Assembly: GCF_900096965.1 (NCBI RefSeq)
Contig: NZ_FMYM01000007.1
Location: 124,001 to 188,000 of the forward strand
DNA length: 64,000 nt
Direction of reading: 5' to 3'
Source: Shouchella lonarensis
GTDB lineage: Bacteria; Bacillota; Bacilli; Bacillales; Bacillaceae_D
The position numbers and the translations under genes were made by a program. The notes beneath the pieces are model-generated. The model worked only from the letters and a program-made list of their open reading frames with translations. It was not told the DNA's origin and did no database searches. Positions 63,254-64,000 of this stretch are shown piece by piece. Every line of letters starts with the position of its first letter. Positions within the stretch are counted from its first letter, which is position 1.

Positions 63254-63393
63254 GGACACATGAAAAAGAAAAAATGAAAGCAGGAATTGGCAAGGCGCTG
63301 TCGAATAAGTAACGGTAGTGAAGTTTTCGCAAGGACGATTTTGGTTGAGTAACCAATACATACTTGGCCTATTTTAAAGAGGAGGTGGCTGCA

Positions 63394-63900
63394 TTGCCTT
63401 TAACACCATTAGACATTCACAAAAAAGAATTTACGCGTTCATTTCGTGGTTATGATGAGGATGAAGTGAATGAGTTTTTGGATCAGTTAATTAAGGATTA
63501 TGAAGCAGTGTTACGAGAAAAGAAGACATTGTTTGAACAAGTGACATCACTGGAGGAAAAACTCGCTCATTTTAACAACATCGAAGAAACATTAAACAAA
63601 GCTGTTTTGGTCGCACAGGAAACTGCCGACGATTTGCGTCGTAATGCAGAAAAGGAAGCGCAGCTTATCGTGAAAGAATCTGAAAAGAATGCGAATCGCA
63701 TTGTAAATGAGGCATTAATGAAGTCTCGAAAAGTGATGATGGAAACAGAAGAAATGAAAAAACAAGCGTCTGTGTATAAAATGCGCTTTAAGATGTTGAT
63801 TGAAGCGCAACTAGAAATGTTACGGAGTGAAGACTGGGACCGTGTTGTTGATGAAGAAGTAGAGGAATCTGGATCAACACAAGAAGTGCCAGCAAAGTAA
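63394..63900 (+). CDS. divIVA: Cell pole and septum protein DivIVA
   Basis: A 168-residue coiled-coil protein recognising curved membrane and placing MinCDJ and, in sporulation, the chromosome-anchoring proteins. The N-terminal PLTPLDIHKKEFTRSFRGY lipid-binding domain is followed by two coiled-coil stretches (about 30-70 and 75-145). The TTG at 63394 follows GAGGAGG; the open frame begins ten codons earlier without a ribosome binding site. Confidence 0.96.
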   Translation: MPLTPLDIHKKEFTRSFRGYDEDEVNEFLDQLIKDYEAVLREKKTLFEQVTSLEEKLAHFNNIEETLNKAVLVAQETADDLRRNAEKEAQLIVKESEKNANRIVNEALMKSRKVMMETEEMKKQASVYKMRFKMLIEAQLEMLRSEDWDRVVDEEVEESGSTQEVPAK

Positions 63901-63901
63901 C

Positions 63902-63930
63902 TTGCATTTAGCTTGCAAGTATTATATAAT
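63902..63930 (+). promoter_or_regulatory. Sigma-A promoter downstream of divIVA, probably for ileS
   Basis: TTGCAT (63902-63907) and perfect TATAAT (63925-63930) are separated by 17 bases. Confidence 0.8.
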
Positions 63931-63936
63931 GCTATT

Positions 63937-64000
63937 CAACTGAATGAACGTTAAAAGCAGTGAGAGGGACAGTATGTAAACAGGAACAAGCTAAAGCGAA
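63937..64000 (+). promoter_or_regulatory. Start of a probable T-box leader (ileS), cut by the window end
   Basis: GAGAGGGACAGTATGT followed about 25 bases later by AAGCGAA has the look of T-box stem I (AGTA bulge and AGCGA loop). In Bacilli divIVA is followed by the isoleucyl-tRNA synthetase gene, which is T-box controlled. Only the first part is in the window, so specifier and antiterminator cannot be checked. Confidence 0.6.

Noticed and set aside
1-64000. CRISPR arrays, tRNA or rRNA genes, transposases or prophage genes
   Set aside because: None was recognised on either strand; the repeated intergenic elements are too degenerate and dispersed to be a CRISPR array.

Overview
The window is chromosomal DNA of an endospore-forming member of the Bacillaceae. 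The evidence is long-range synteny with the Bacillus subtilis yla-pyc-cta-ylb-dcw-spoIIG-sigG-ylm block, together with bacillithiol ligase, Lon-like YlbL, the sporulation genes spoIIGA, sigE, sigG, spoVD, spoVE, ylbJ and gerR, and AAGGAGG-type ribosome binding sites with many TTG and GTG starts. I cannot name a genus. No tRNA, rRNA, insertion sequence, phage or CRISPR array is visible.

Layout. 0.1-6.5 kb: inositol monophosphatase, ylaF, typA, ylaH, ylaI, phoH-like ylaK, ylaL-like and ylaN. 6.6-15.5 kb: pyruvate carboxylase, then heme A synthase divergent from the caa3 oxidase operon ctaCDEF; ftsW, ctaB and ctaG, expected here, are absent. 15.5-20.4 kb: a minus-strand island of three paralogous kinase-methyltransferase genes, the first fused to a family 2 glycosyltransferase with a TPR domain. 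20.6-35.4 kb: ctaM-like gene, a lipoprotein, YugN-like protein, thioesterase, then ylbD to ylbP in standard order, a ketopantoate reductase-like gene and bshC. 35.4-53.0 kb: division and cell wall cluster mraZ-rsmH-ftsL-pbpB-[glycosyltransferase]-spoVD-murE-murF-mraY-murD-spoVE-divIB-ftsA-ftsZ; murG, murB and the ylxW/ylxX/sbp genes are missing at their usual places. 53.0-57.1 kb: a sugar-modification cassette (DegT-type aminotransferase, a second TPR-glycosyltransferase, Gfo/Idh/MocA oxidoreductase, hexapeptide acyltransferase) between ftsZ and spoIIGA. 57.4-64.0 kb: spoIIGA-sigE-sigG, pgeF, ylmE, sepF, ylmG, ylmH, divIVA and the start of what looks like an ileS T-box leader.

How it fits together. 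The backbone is ordinary: central metabolism, respiration, translation, cell division and sporulation control. The unusual part is three separate insertions into it, all about glycans. Each carries a member of the same TPR-glycosyltransferase family (N-terminal GT-A domain beginning ISLC(M/L)IVK(N/D)EE). One insertion adds a kinase-methyltransferase module whose domain content recalls the WbdD-type phosphate/methyl capping enzymes of Gram-negative O-antigens, in the opposite domain order. Another adds genes expected to make a 3-acetamido sugar nucleotide. My working idea, which is inference, is that the three loci form one surface or protein glycosylation and capping system. Weak sigma-E-like promoters ahead of two of the three loci raise the possibility that it acts in the mother cell during sporulation.

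Regulatory elements I can support include a three- to four-copy 10-bp-period MraZ operator, a sigma-H promoter before ftsA, a sigma-F promoter before sigG, consensus sigma-A promoters before ylbN-rpmF and ileS, many intrinsic terminators, and a degenerate family of CCAGAAGTCAG-type inverted repeats in several intergenic spacers.
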